Assembly (NCBI GenBank): GCA_963697675.1
Contig: CAVOOW010000008.1
Span: 223,242-287,241, forward strand
Direction: 5' to 3'
Source: CAVOOW01 sp963697675
Lineage (GTDB): Bacteria > Actinomycetota > Actinomycetes > JACCUZ01
DNA length: 64,000 nucleotides
A program made the translations under genes and the position numbers. The notes beneath the pieces are model-generated. The model did not search any database. It was not told where the DNA came from and saw only the letters and a program-made list of their open reading frames with translations. Shown here one piece after another: positions 52,609 through 61,719 of this stretch (position 1 is its first letter; every line of letters starts with the position of its first letter).

Positions 52609-53794
52609 TCAGGCGAACGCCCCGACACCAGTGATCTCGCGTCCGACAATGAGGGTCTGGATGGTCTCGGTCCCCTCGTAGGTGTGCAGTGCCTCCATGT
52701 CGGCCATGTGCCGCATCACGTGGAAGTCGAGCAGGATGCCGTTGCCGCCGAGCAGGTCCCGCGCCTGCGAGACGACCTCGCGGGCCTTGCGCGTGTTGTT
52801 CATCTTGGCGATGGCAGCGATCGTGTCGGTGAGCTGACCCTCCTCCATCAGGCGGCCCAGTCGTAGGCAGTACAGCTGCATCGAGCACACCTCGGCGAGC
52901 ATCTTGACGAGCTTGTCCTGCACGATCTGAAAGCTCACCAACGGTTTCCCGAATTGGGTCCGCTCGGTGCAGTAGTCGATCGCGATCTCGTAGGCCGCTG
53001 TCGCGTGGCCGAGCGCGGCCCACGCGACCACGTTTCGGGTGCCCGCGAGCACCCGGCCCGGTGTCCTTGAAACCTCGCGCGTGCGGCAGTCGGTTGGTCT
53101 CCGGCACGCGTACGTCGGTCATGGTGATGTGGGCCTGCCACACGGCCCGGAGCGAGCCCTTTCCGTCGATGCGGCGTGCGTCGTACCCGGACGCGCCTTT
53201 CTCCACCAGGAAGCCCTTGACCTGACCGTCTGCGACATCGCGGGCCCAGACCACCACGACGTCGGCGATGGTGCCGTTGCCGATCCACTTCTTCTCGCCG
53301 TTGATCACCCAGGTGTCGCCCTCGCGCCGCGCGGAGGTCTCCAGCCCCACCGAGTCGGAGCCGTGGGTGGGCTCGGTCAGGGCGAAGGCGCCGATGGTGG
53401 TGAGCTGCGCCATCGACGGCAGCCACCGCTGCTTCTGTTCCTCCGAGCCGAGCATGGCGATCGACTGCATGGCCAGCCCGGCTTGGACGCCGAGGAAGGT
53501 GCCGAGGCTTCCGTCGCCGCGGTTGAGCTCGAGGTGGACCAGGCCGGTGGCGATCGGGCTCATCGGTGGGCAGCCGTAGCCCTCGATCCCGTCGCCCACG
53601 ATCCCGAGGCGGCCCAGCTTCTCAACGAGGGGGCGAGGGAACTCGGCGCGCTCCCAGTAGTCGTTGATCACCGGCAGCACCTCGTCGTCGACGAAGTGCC
53701 GGGTACGGGACCAGTAGTCGCGCTCCTGCGGGGTGAGCTGGTCGGCGATCCGGAAGAAGTCGGTGCCGCGGGAGCGGCCGATGGTGTCGAACAT
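52609..53794 (-). CDS. acyl-CoA dehydrogenase, glutaryl-CoA-dehydrogenase-like (one frameshift)
   Basis: Removing one G near 53066 gives exactly 394 residues. It begins LTPQERDYWSRTRHFVDDEVLP. The middle domain has FALTEPTHGSDSVGLETSA and WVINGEKKWIGNG, and the C-terminal helical domain has ERTQFGKPLVSFQIVQDKL and LLGGNGIL. The catalytic-base region YEGTETIQTLIVGREITG is closest to the glutaryl-CoA dehydrogenase branch. It should use FAD and an electron-transfer flavoprotein. The start at 53794 follows GGGCAGG. Third gene of the PHA synthase-depolymerase-dehydrogenase set, 78 bases after the depolymerase; it would introduce a double bond into an acyl-CoA. Confidence 0.87.
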
Positions 53795-53872
53795 GGTGAG
53801 CCTGCCCTTCGGTGTCGAACTAGGTGCCGGGCGCATCAGCCACGGTCGGGCACGTCGACCTGCTGCCCTGGT

Positions 53873-54694
53873 TCATCTCGGCGTACCGCCTGTCTGCGCG
53901 GTCAGGAACTGCGAGACGAGCGGGCCGAGTTCGTCGGCGGCGGTGAGCAGCCCGAGGTGACCGTCGTCGAAGACGTGGAGAGAAGCGTTGGGTAGCAATC
54001 TGCGCATGATCCGCGCGTTCACCAGCGGGATGATGGGGTCGTCGTTTCCGGCGAGGATCAGGGTGGGCTGTCGGATGAGGGGCAGAGCGGGCAGGCTCGA
54101 CCAGCCGACCCCGGCGAGGAGTTGGAGGAGGTACCCGGCCCTGGACCCGAGCCGCTCCTGCTCGTAGAGCACGTGTCTCACCTCGTCGGGCCGCTGGCGC
54201 ATCCGGCCGCCGTACAGCTGGGCGGCGATCGAACTGGCGTAGTCGGGGTCGCGATACCTGCGCGGGGTGACCATCTTGGCCAGCACCAGCGGGTTGGCCG
54301 GCACCATCAGGGATCCGGTGGCGGTGCTGACCAGGACCAGTCGTCGGCAGCGACGCGGGTGCTGGAAGGCCAGTTGTTGGGCCAGGCCGCCGCCCCAGGA
54401 AATGCCGAGGGCGTCGAACCGGTCGTAGCCGAGCTCGTCGAGGAGCCGCCCGACGAAGCAGGCCAGCAGCGCGAAGTTGTAGGGCACCTTGGGCGCGGGG
54501 GAACCACCCACGCCGGGTACGTCGAACCGGACCACCTCGATCCGTGGGTCGACCTGCTCGACGAACGGCTCGAGCAGGTCGAGGCTGGCCCCGATGCCGT
54601 TGCAGAGCACCAGCGGCGGCCCGGATGCGGTGCCCGGCCGGACGGCCACCCGGACGTCGTGGCCGAGCACACGGACCCGGAGGAACTGGTTCAC
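53873..54694 (-). CDS. phaZ: intracellular poly(3-hydroxyalkanoate) depolymerase-like alpha/beta hydrolase
   Basis: A 273-residue alpha/beta hydrolase. LVLCNGIGASLDLLEPFVE begins the fold, the nucleophile Ser is in LGISWGGGLAQQLAFQHP, then TGSLMVPANPLVLAKMVTPRRY. Asp is in LILAGNDDPIIPLVNARIM and His in FDDGHLGLLTAA. The SWGG-LAQQ pattern and the VPANPL segment are those of medium-chain-length PHA depolymerases (PhaZ). The GTG start overlaps the stop of the PHA synthase gene (GTGA), which supports both the function and the start. It would release hydroxyacids from storage polyester in the cytoplasm. Confidence 0.82.
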   Translation of the reverse strand: MNQFLRVRVLGHDVRVAVRPGTASGPPLVLCNGIGASLDLLEPFVEQVDPRIEVVRFDVPGVGGSPAPKVPYNFALLACFVGRLLDELGYDRFDALGISWGGGLAQQLAFQHPRRCRRLVLVSTATGSLMVPANPLVLAKMVTPRRYRDPDYASSIAAQLYGGRMRQRPDEVRHVLYEQERLGSRAGYLLQLLAGVGWSSLPALPLIRQPTLILAGNDDPIIPLVNARIMRRLLPNASLHVFDDGHLGLLTAADELGPLVSQFLTAQTGGTPR

Positions 54695-56385
54695 TTGTCG
54701 TAGACGTAGGTGCCCGGCGCCTCCGCGAGCACGTTCAGGCGGTGCGAGCCGAGCGTCTTGGGCGCCGGCCGATGGGTGCCGGAGCGTTCGTCGAGCCACA
54801 GCGCCGAGGTCGGTCCACCAGGTGCCCTGGTGGACGTCGGAGCCTTTGAGCCAGACCTTGGCGTCGGACGTCAGGTCGTCGTTGCTGTGGAAGGACGCCT
54901 TGGGGTTGCCCGGCGGGTTGACCAGGGCGGCGATGTGACCACTGGTGGACAGCACGAATCGGGTTGTGCCGCCGAAGAGCTGAGCACTCTGGTAGCAGTT
55001 CTCCCACGGGGTGATGTGGTCGGCGATGCCGGCCACCACGTAGGAGTCCACCGTGATCTTCGCCGAGGTCGATCGGCACGCCGAGCACGGTGAGGGCCGC
55101 CGGGCCGGGTCAGCGAGTTCTCCATCGCCAGGTCGACGAAGTCGGCGTGCAGCGCGGCGGTCATCCGGGTGGTGTCGGAGTTCCAGAACAGGATGTCGAA
55201 GGCCGGCGGCCTCTTGCCGAGCAGGTAGTTGTTGACCCAGTAGTTCCACACCAGGTCGCCGGGCCGGAGCCACGCGAACACTTCGGCCAACGCCCGGCCG
55301 TCGAGGTATCCCTTGCGCGCGGACTTCGTCTTGGCCAGGCCCGCCAACCTCTCGTCGGCGAGGGCGCCGATCGTGCCTGCATCGTGGTTGTCGATGACTG
55401 TCATCGCCAGGCAGAGCGCGGCCAGCCGGTCCTGCCGGCCGATGCCGGCGAGGTAGGCCGCTGCCATGCTCGCGAGGATGCCGCCGGAGCACACTCCACC
55501 GAGCACCGTCTGCGTGCTGCCGGTGATCTCCTCGACGGCGTCGAGGGCGTCGAGGACGCCACGAACGTAGGTGTCGAGGTTCCAGGAGGCGTGTCGCGAG
55601 TCCGGGTTACGCCAGGAGATGACGAACATCTGCCTGCCCTGCCGGACGCCGAACTCCACCAGGCTCCGCTGCGGGGCGAGGTCGATCGCGTAGAACTTGT
55701 TGATGGTGGGCGGGACCACCAGCGCCGGAACCTCGTAGACCTCCTCGGTCTGCGGGGCGTACTGGATCAGCTCCAGCACCTCGTTGCGAAACACGACCCC
55801 GCCTGGCGTCGCGGCGATGTTGTCGCCCAGGACGAAGCCGCTGCCGTCGACCATCTCCGGAATGCGCGGCGCCGAGGCCAGGTCCTTTACCAGCTGCTTG
55901 CCCCCGCGCAGCAGGCTCAACCCCGCGGTGTCGATGACCGCCTTGGCAGAGGCCGGGTTGACCAGCGGGACGTTGCTCGGAGCGGTCGCCTGGATGAGGT
56001 TCTCGAGGAGGAACTGCACGCGCTTGCGGTCGCGAGGGTCGAGGTCGGCGTCGATCACCAGCTGCTCGACGGTCTGTCCGCCCGCCAGGTAGAGCTGGAC
56101 CAGCCGTTTCAGCAACGGGTTCTCGGTCCAGGCCACATCGGTGAACCGGCGGTCCCCGCGATCCGGAGCCACGGTCGAAGTCCCGGTGAGGACACGGCCG
56201 GCCTCGGCGCCTAGCCCGCCCAGCCGCCGTGCCGTGAGGCCCGGCTTGCGCGCGAGCGAGACCGCCCACTTCGCAGTCGACATGTCGGGGACGAAACGGC
56301 GCACCGGGCCTAGCGCGGCGTCCACCAGAAGGACGTCCAGGGGAGCGGCGTTCTCGGCGAGCATGGCAGTGGGTGCGGTGTTCAT
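54691..56385 (-). CDS. phaC: poly(3-hydroxyalkanoate) synthase (three frameshifts)
   Basis: Removing three extra G bases (near 55098, 55067 and 54804, in GGCGGCC, CTCGGCG and CTCGGCG contexts) gives exactly 563 residues ending TYVYDK. The N-terminal region holds RFTDVAWTENPLLKRLVQLYLA. The lipase-like box has the nucleophile Cys in LGGVCSGGILAS. Asp and His are in DSYVVAGIADHITPWENCY and STSGHIAALVNPPGNPKASF. Length and lack of an obvious PhaE/PhaR partner fit a class I/II single-subunit synthase polymerising 3-hydroxyacyl-CoA. GAGGAGA precedes the ATG. It leads the PHA operon; a TetR palindrome covers the -35 of its promoter. Confidence 0.88.
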
Positions 56386-56473
56386 CGACAGGTCTCCTCG
56401 TGGTCACAGGTGACGACATTCCGGGTCGTGGTTCCAGGTGACGGCAACCACTGACTGAAGAATATTTCATCGA

Positions 56474-56487
56474 TGACGATTTCGTCA
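56474..56487. promoter_or_regulatory. TetR operator before phaC (overlaps -35)
   Basis: TGACGATTTCGTCA, palindromic apart from the central T-T. On the minus strand TTGACG lies inside the site, followed after 18 bases by TATTCT as -10; the phaC ATG is about 90 bases away. Here the operator covers the -35 rather than the -10. Confidence 0.72.
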
Positions 56488-56606
56488 ATCAGATGTCCGG
56501 GCGGCACAGGAGGTGACGGTGGTGGCGTTCCTCGCAAGAGCCAGGCAGGCGAACGGCCAAGGCCGAGGACGCCGACCCTGCCCTCGACCGTCCGCCCAAC
56601 CGGCTG

Positions 56607-57269
56607 TCAGGCCGCCGAGCCGTCGCCTCGCGCCGCGGCGAGGTCCGGCAGGGGTAGCGAGCAGATCCGCTGAGCCTGTCGCCGGGGTACGCCGAACATT
56701 CGCAGCAGGTCCTCAGTCAACCGGTCGGTGGTCTCATCGACGTCGCGCTCCGGCTGGTCATTGAGCAGCTGGCCGAGGGCAAGCAGGGCGCCGGCAGCCA
56801 TCGTGACCGCGACGTCGAGATCCGCGACGTCGAAGCGGCCGGCGTCCACCGCGGCGGCGATGTCACGTCGAGCACGCGGTGCCAGGCCGTTGTCGGCGCT
56901 GAGCAGCTGGAGGACGTTGTTGAGCAGAACCCGGCTGAGCTCCGGCTCCCACCGGTTGAGCCGTCCCGTGAGCCGGAAGCTGCAGGCGAACACCTCCGCA
57001 GGATCCTCGATCTTCGCGGTCAGGTCGTCGAGCAGCTGACCGTAGCCGTCCATCACCGCCTCGACAGCAGCCTCGAACAGCTGCTCCTTGGTTTCGAAGT
57101 GGTTGTAGAAGGAGCCCATCCCGACGTCAGCGGCCTGGGTGATCTCCAGGATCGGCACGTTCGTCCTGCCTTGGGCGATGAGGGTCTGCGCAGCCCGGAT
57201 GAGAGCCGCTCGCGTCCGAGCCTTGCGACGGTCCAGGCGGTTGGCCGGCTGCGTAGATGTGGTGCTCAT
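56607..57269 (-). CDS. TetR-family regulator 2
   Basis: A 220-residue paralogue of TetR 1 (50462-51115). The same RRKARTRAALI opening, identical ILEITQAADVGMGSFYNHFE recognition region, FRLTGRLNRWEPELSRVLL core and the same ICSLPLPD tail are present. The ligand-pocket helices differ more (LLNNVLQLLSADNGLAPRA against LLQHGLQLISGDAGLGPRA). The two may respond to different ligands at shared operators, or form heterodimers; both are inference. Divergent from the ring-cleavage operon, with operators 65 and 22 bases from the two start codons. Confidence 0.9.
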   Translation of the reverse strand: MSTTSTQPANRLDRRKARTRAALIRAAQTLIAQGRTNVPILEITQAADVGMGSFYNHFETKEQLFEAAVEAVMDGYGQLLDDLTAKIEDPAEVFACSFRLTGRLNRWEPELSRVLLNNVLQLLSADNGLAPRARRDIAAAVDAGRFDVADLDVAVTMAAGALLALGQLLNDQPERDVDETTDRLTEDLLRMFGVPRRQAQRICSLPLPDLAAARGDGSAA

Positions 57270-57333
57270 GATCGCTCCTCGGCGTCTTCATCGGCGGATT
57301 GCGTGCAGTCATCCTAGCCGGTTCAGTCAGAAA

Positions 57334-57347
57334 TGACGATTTCCTCA
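57334..57347. promoter_or_regulatory. TetR operator, regulator side
   Basis: TGACGATTTCCTCA combines the two half-site variants seen elsewhere (TGACGA and TGAGGA). It is 65 bases before the ATG of TetR 2, exactly as at TetR 1. Confidence 0.7.
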
Positions 57348-57378
57348 ATAACCTCTTGACTGAGTGCATGGTCATGAG

Positions 57379-57392
57379 TGATGATTTCGTCA
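57379..57392. promoter_or_regulatory. TetR operator, dioxygenase side (overlaps -10)
   Basis: TGATGATTTCGTCA, 22 bases before the dioxygenase ATG. TTGACT, 18 bases, GATGAT forms the promoter, with the palindrome over the -10. The preceding CATGAGTGA is shared with the exporter and coiled-coil promoters. Confidence 0.75.
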
Positions 57393-57414
57393 GTTACTTC
57401 CTGAGGAGCAGCAG

Positions 57415-58549
57415 ATGACCACCCAGCACGCGACACACAGCGACCTGCACAGTGAACAGGGTGCACTGCCCGGCGAGCACCCGGGCCGCGCGCAGAACCC
57501 CGTCATCAAGGTGCTTGACCTGGCCTGGCTCGAGTTCTGCAAGCCCGACCTGGCCGCCGCGGAGCGGTTCGCGCACGCGTTCGGGTTCACGACCGTGAGC
57601 CGATCGGCGGACGAGCTCCAGCTGCGCGGGACCGACACCGGCGCGCCGTGCCTGATGGTGCGCAGCGGGCCCCGTTCGAGGTACCTGGGCGCGGCCTTCC
57701 GGGCCGCGGACTCCACCGACGTCTTCCGGCTCGCCGACGCCACCGGAGCCAAGGTCGAGAAGCTGCCGGAGAGCATCGGCGGGCTCACCGTCGACCTGAC
57801 CGACCCGAGCGGGGTGCCGGTGCGGGTTGTCGCCGACACCCACGAGCTCGCAGCCTTGCCGGCCCAGCCGACGCAGGTGTTCAACTTCGGGCACGACGTG
57901 CGGCGCGCGAACGCCACGCAACGCCCGCATCGCGCGCCCGCCAAGGTCCAGCGACTGGGCCACGTCGTGCTGCAGACCACGAAGTACCTCGAGACGCTGA
58001 ACTGGTACCTGGAGCACCTTGGTCTGGTCGTCAGCGACTTCAAGTACTACCAGGGCCAGCGCGAGCGCGGCCCCACGATGAGCTTCATCCGCTGTGACCG
58101 CGGCGCGACTCCCACCGACCACCACACACTGGCGATGACGCTCGGTCCCAGCAACCGTTACGTGCACTCGGCGTTCCAGGTGGGAGACCTCGACGCGCTG
58201 GCCGCGGGTGGTGAGTACCTCCGCGAGCAGGGCTTCCACCGCTCCTGGGGGATCGGCCGGCACATCGAGGGCAGCCAGATCTTCGACTACTGGCGCGACC
58301 CGGACGGGCTGCTGGTCGAGCACTTCGCCGACGGTGACCTGTTCGACTGCCACCCTGGAGCCCGGCTGGTCGCCGATGACGGCGTCCGGGCTGGCCCAGT
58401 GGGGGCCGCCGGTCACCAAGGACTTCCTCGGTCTCACCCCGGGACCCGAGGCGTTGCGCGAGCTGGTGTCGATGGCTCGCGCGCTGCGCGACGACAACGA
58501 GTTCGACCTGACCCGCTTTCGCGGCCTCCTGAAAGTAGCCACCTCATGA
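57415..58549 (+). CDS. extradiol ring-cleavage dioxygenase, two VOC domains (one frameshift)
   Basis: Removing one C near 58353 gives exactly 377 residues. The N-terminal VOC-fold domain begins IKVLDLAWLEFCKPDLAAAERF. The catalytic C-terminal domain has iron ligands His in LGHVVLQTT, His in YVHSAFQVGD and Glu in LLVEHFADGD, then PGWSPMTASGLAQWGPP. This is the 2,3-dihydroxybiphenyl/catechol 2,3-dioxygenase (type I extradiol) plan. The extra base makes the raw frame run on into the next gene, which should not be taken as a fusion. GAGGAG precedes the ATG. First gene of a five-gene operon with overlapping codons; it should open a catechol ring next to its hydroxyls. Confidence 0.87.
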
Positions 58550-59484
58550 GCATCACCATCCTTCGTACCGCCGACGCCTGGTGGGTCCGCACGCCCCGTG
58601 GCGCTGCCCGCATCGACACCGACGCCACAACCACCGGCGAGCTGCTCGCCGAACCGGAGCAGATCCACTCCGCGTCGAGCAGCACGACGACCGTCGATCC
58701 GGCCACCCTCGACCTGCTCTCCCCCGTGACGGGACCCTGCCGGGTCGTGGCCCAGATGACGAACTTCGCCAGTCACGTGAAGGACGCCGGCTTCAACCCT
58801 GAGACCATCCCGCTGACCTTCTTCCGCAAGACGTCCGGCTCCATCAGCGGCCCCTTCGACGACATCGTCCGGCCACCTCACGTGCGCTTCCTGGACTACG
58901 AGATCGAGATCGGCCTGGTGATCGGCCGAGAGCTGCCCGTGGGCACGCAGGTCACCGAGGAGAACTGGACCTCGTTCGTCGCCGGCCTCGTGGTGACCAA
59001 CGATGTGTCGGCCCGCGACATCCAGCTGCCGAAGACCCAGTTCTATGAGTCCAAGTCCTACCCGACCTTCACCCCGGTCGGACCCTCGCTGGTGCTGCTG
59101 GACGACGACGAGCTCAAGCGGTTCGGCGACCTGCGCCTGCGCCTGTGGGTCAACGGCGAGCTGCGCCAGGACTCCGTCGTCGATGACGACATGATCTACC
59201 CGCCGCTGGTGGCGCTGCAGGCGTTGAGCCGGTTCCAGCGCCTCGACGCAGGCGACCTGCTGCTGACCGGGACCCCGGCGGGCACCGCCCTGAGCGCACC
59301 GCCGAAGCCGGTCGAGATCATCGCCGCGCTGCTCCCGCCCGCACTGAAGTGGAAGCTCTTCTTCACGCGCCAGGCCCAGAACCCCAAGTACCTCAAGCAC
59401 GGCGACGTCGTCGAGCTCGCGATCGGCACCGACGACGGGGCGATCGACCTCGGCCGACAGCGCACCGCGGTGAGGTGGGCCTGA
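58546..59484 (+). CDS. fumarylacetoacetate-hydrolase-family protein
   Basis: A 312-residue FAH-fold enzyme. The N-terminal cap precedes PCRVVAQMTNFASHVKDAG. The metal site is formed by the Glu pair in LDYEIEIGLVIGREL and the Asp in VTNDVSARDIQLPKTQFYESKSYPTFTPVGP. LLTGTPAGTALSAPP and HGDVVELAIG finish the fold. FAH-family proteins act as C-C hydrolases, hydratases or decarboxylases on ring-cleavage products. The start overlaps the dioxygenase stop and the stop overlaps the synthetase start. It most likely processes the dienoate made by the dioxygenase. Confidence 0.87.
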   Translation: MSITILRTADAWWVRTPRGAARIDTDATTTGELLAEPEQIHSASSSTTTVDPATLDLLSPVTGPCRVVAQMTNFASHVKDAGFNPETIPLTFFRKTSGSISGPFDDIVRPPHVRFLDYEIEIGLVIGRELPVGTQVTEENWTSFVAGLVVTNDVSARDIQLPKTQFYESKSYPTFTPVGPSLVLLDDDELKRFGDLRLRLWVNGELRQDSVVDDDMIYPPLVALQALSRFQRLDAGDLLLTGTPAGTALSAPPKPVEIIAALLPPALKWKLFFTRQAQNPKYLKHGDVVELAIGTDDGAIDLGRQRTAVRWA

Positions 59485-61369
59485 TGCCTGAACCTCCTCT
59501 GGCCGACGTACGACGGGCCGGGCGACCTGGCCGCGATCGAGGCCGTGCCGTTGGCGGACCGTGGTCTGCCCGGCACGACCTACGACCTGCTGATCCGCGC
59601 GGCCGACCTGTGGCCGGACCGCGTCGCCCTGTCCGTCCTGCCGGACGGTGACCGGTGGGAGCAGCCGACGGAGCGCACCTTCGCCGAACTGCTGGCCGAC
59701 GTGCATCGCTACGCCAACGTGTTCCACGCACTCGGCGTGCGCCGCACCGACGGGGTCGCCCTGCTGGCTCCGAACTGCGACGAGCTCATCACCGCGACGC
59801 TGGCGGCGGAGCTGGCCGGGATAGCCGCGCCGATCAACAGTGGCCTGTCCGGGAGCACATCGCCGAGCTGCTGCGCAGGTCGGGCGCACGCGTCCTGGTG
59901 GCCGCCGGCCCGGACCTCGCGCCCGCAGTCTGGGACAACGCCCGAAGCCTCGCCCACCAGGCCGGGATCGAGACACTGCTCGCCCTGGGCCCGACCGGGG
60001 CCAGCGCGGCGCCGGCGGAGTTCTACCCGGTCGACGGCCTGCGAGTCGGCCACCTGTCGGTCCTGGCCGCGCAACAGCCACCCGGCCACTTCCTGGGCCA
60101 GCCCCCGTCGGCCACCGACCTCGCCGCCCTGTTCCACACCGGCGGAACGACGGGAACACCGAAGCTCGCAGCGCACACTCACGCCAACGAAGTCACCGAC
60201 GCCTGGATGATCGCCGCCCTCGGGGTGCTGGACTCCGAGTCGGTCGCCTTCGCCGCGCTTGCCCCTCTTCCACGTCAACGCCCTGGTCGTCACCCTGCTC
60301 GCGCCGTTGTTCAAGGGGCAGCGGGTGGTCTGGGCGGGACCGCTGGGATACCGCGACACGACGCTGTTCGCCAACTTCTGGAAGGTGGTCGAGCGCTACC
60401 GCATCAGCTACATGAGCGGCGTCCCGACGATCTACGCGGTCCTCGCCGACCGCCCCGTTGACGCCGACATCAGCAGCCTGCGTTTCGCCCTGGTCGGCGC
60501 GTCCCCGCTACCGAAGGCCGTCCGGGAGAGGTTCGAGTCCGCCACCGGGGTGCCGCTGATGGAGGGCTACGGCCTGACCGAGGCAACCTGCGCCAGCGCC
60601 CGCAGCTTCGTGGACCACCCCGTCCCCGGAACCGTCGGCCAGCGCCTGCCCTACCAGCAGGTGAAGACCATCCAGGTCAACTGCCGACGGCGACTGGGTC
60701 GACCTGCCGACCGGTGAAGTCGGGGTGCTCGCCATCGGCGGGCCGACCGTGTTCCCCGGCTACGTGGTCGATCGGGGTCCCGACGGGCCGGTGCTGGACG
60801 GGCTGGGCAAGGTACGCGAAGGCTGGCTCGACACCGGCGACCTCGCCCGGGTCGACGAGGCCGGCTTCGTCCACCTCGTTGGCCGAGCCAAGGACCTGAT
60901 CATCCGTGGCGGTCACAACATCGACCCGGCGGTGATCGAGAATGCGCTGCTCGCACACCCGGCGGTCACCGCCGCGCAGGCGGTGGGCCGCCCCGACATG
61001 CACGCCGGCGAGGTGCCCGCCGCGTTCGTCACCCTCGCCCCCGGCGCCCATGCGACCCCCGAGGAGCTGCGTGCCTGGGCGTCCGACCGCGTGCCCGAGC
61101 AGGCCGCAGCGCCCAAGGCCGTCACCGTTGTGGCCACACTCCCTGTCACCTCCGTGGGCAAGCCGTTCAAACCCGCCCTGCGCGCCGAGGCCACCCGAGA
61201 GGCCGTCGCCGAAGCGCTCCGCGACATGCCCACGGTCACCGGCGTCCGCGGAGTTGTCGAGAACGGCACGGTCGTCGCCGTCGTCGGCCTGGCCCGAGGC
61301 GCCGAGGAGACCTCGGTCACGGAAGTACTCAACCGCTTCGCACTCACCTGGAGATTGGAACTGTCATGA
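59484..61369 (+). CDS. AMP-forming acyl-CoA synthetase (four frameshifts)
   Basis: Correcting four single-base indels (near 59506, 59850, 60260 and 60690) gives exactly 627 residues. Motifs include the AMP-binding loop LFHTGGTTGTPKLAAHTH, LPLFHVNALV, GYGLTEAT, the GWLDTGDLARVDEAGFV segment and the hinge GRAKDLIIRGGHNIDP. The C-terminal catalytic Lys is in SVGKPFKPALR. It activates a carboxylic acid with ATP and CoA; which acid is not readable, but the operon points to an acid released after ring cleavage or a side chain of the substrate. Start and stop overlap neighbours (ATG shares the A of the preceding TGA; ATGA at the end). Confidence 0.87.
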
Positions 61370-61719
61370 ACCCAACACCGATTCTCGCCGGCCTGCTGGT
61401 CATCGCCTTCTCGGCCGCCGGCTTTGCCAAGTTGGCTGCCGTACCCGCCATGCGCGCAAGGGCCGAACACGTCGGCTTCAGCGTCGCCGCGTACCGACGG
61501 ATCGGCCTACTCGAGGTCCTCGGCGTCCTCGGGCTGCTCGTCGGCGCTTTCGTCCCGCTGATCGGCGCCCTGGCCGGCGCGGGTCTGCTGATGCTTCTCG
61601 GTGGGGCACTCGTCGCGCACCTCCGCAACAGGGACGGCGTGCGTGAGATCGCCCCTGCCCTCGTTCTGGGTCTGGTGACCCTGACCTTCCTCCTGCTCGT
61701 GGTCGGTGACCTCCGATGA
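61366..61719 (+). CDS. DoxX-like small membrane protein
   Basis: A 117-residue protein with four membrane helices. It has an early AGFAKLAAVPAMRARAEHVGFS segment, the RIGLLEVLGVLGLLVGAF helix pair, and ends in LTFLLLVVGDLR. It matches the DoxX-like/DUF4281-type family. DoxX-like proteins are often encoded beside oxygenases and are thought to help electron or quinone handling, though this is unproven. ATGA overlaps bind it to the synthetase and to the monooxygenase. Confidence 0.8.
   Translation: MNPTPILAGLLVIAFSAAGFAKLAAVPAMRARAEHVGFSVAAYRRIGLLEVLGVLGLLVGAFVPLIGALAGAGLLMLLGGALVAHLRNRDGVREIAPALVLGLVTLTFLLLVVGDLR

Noticed and set aside
57394..60159. Open frame of 921 codons on the minus strand opposite the ring-cleavage operon
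   Set aside because: It is antisense to well-supported dioxygenase, hydrolase and synthetase genes, is rich in Arg/Gly/Pro/Asp/Val typical of GC-rich shadow frames, and shows no domain.
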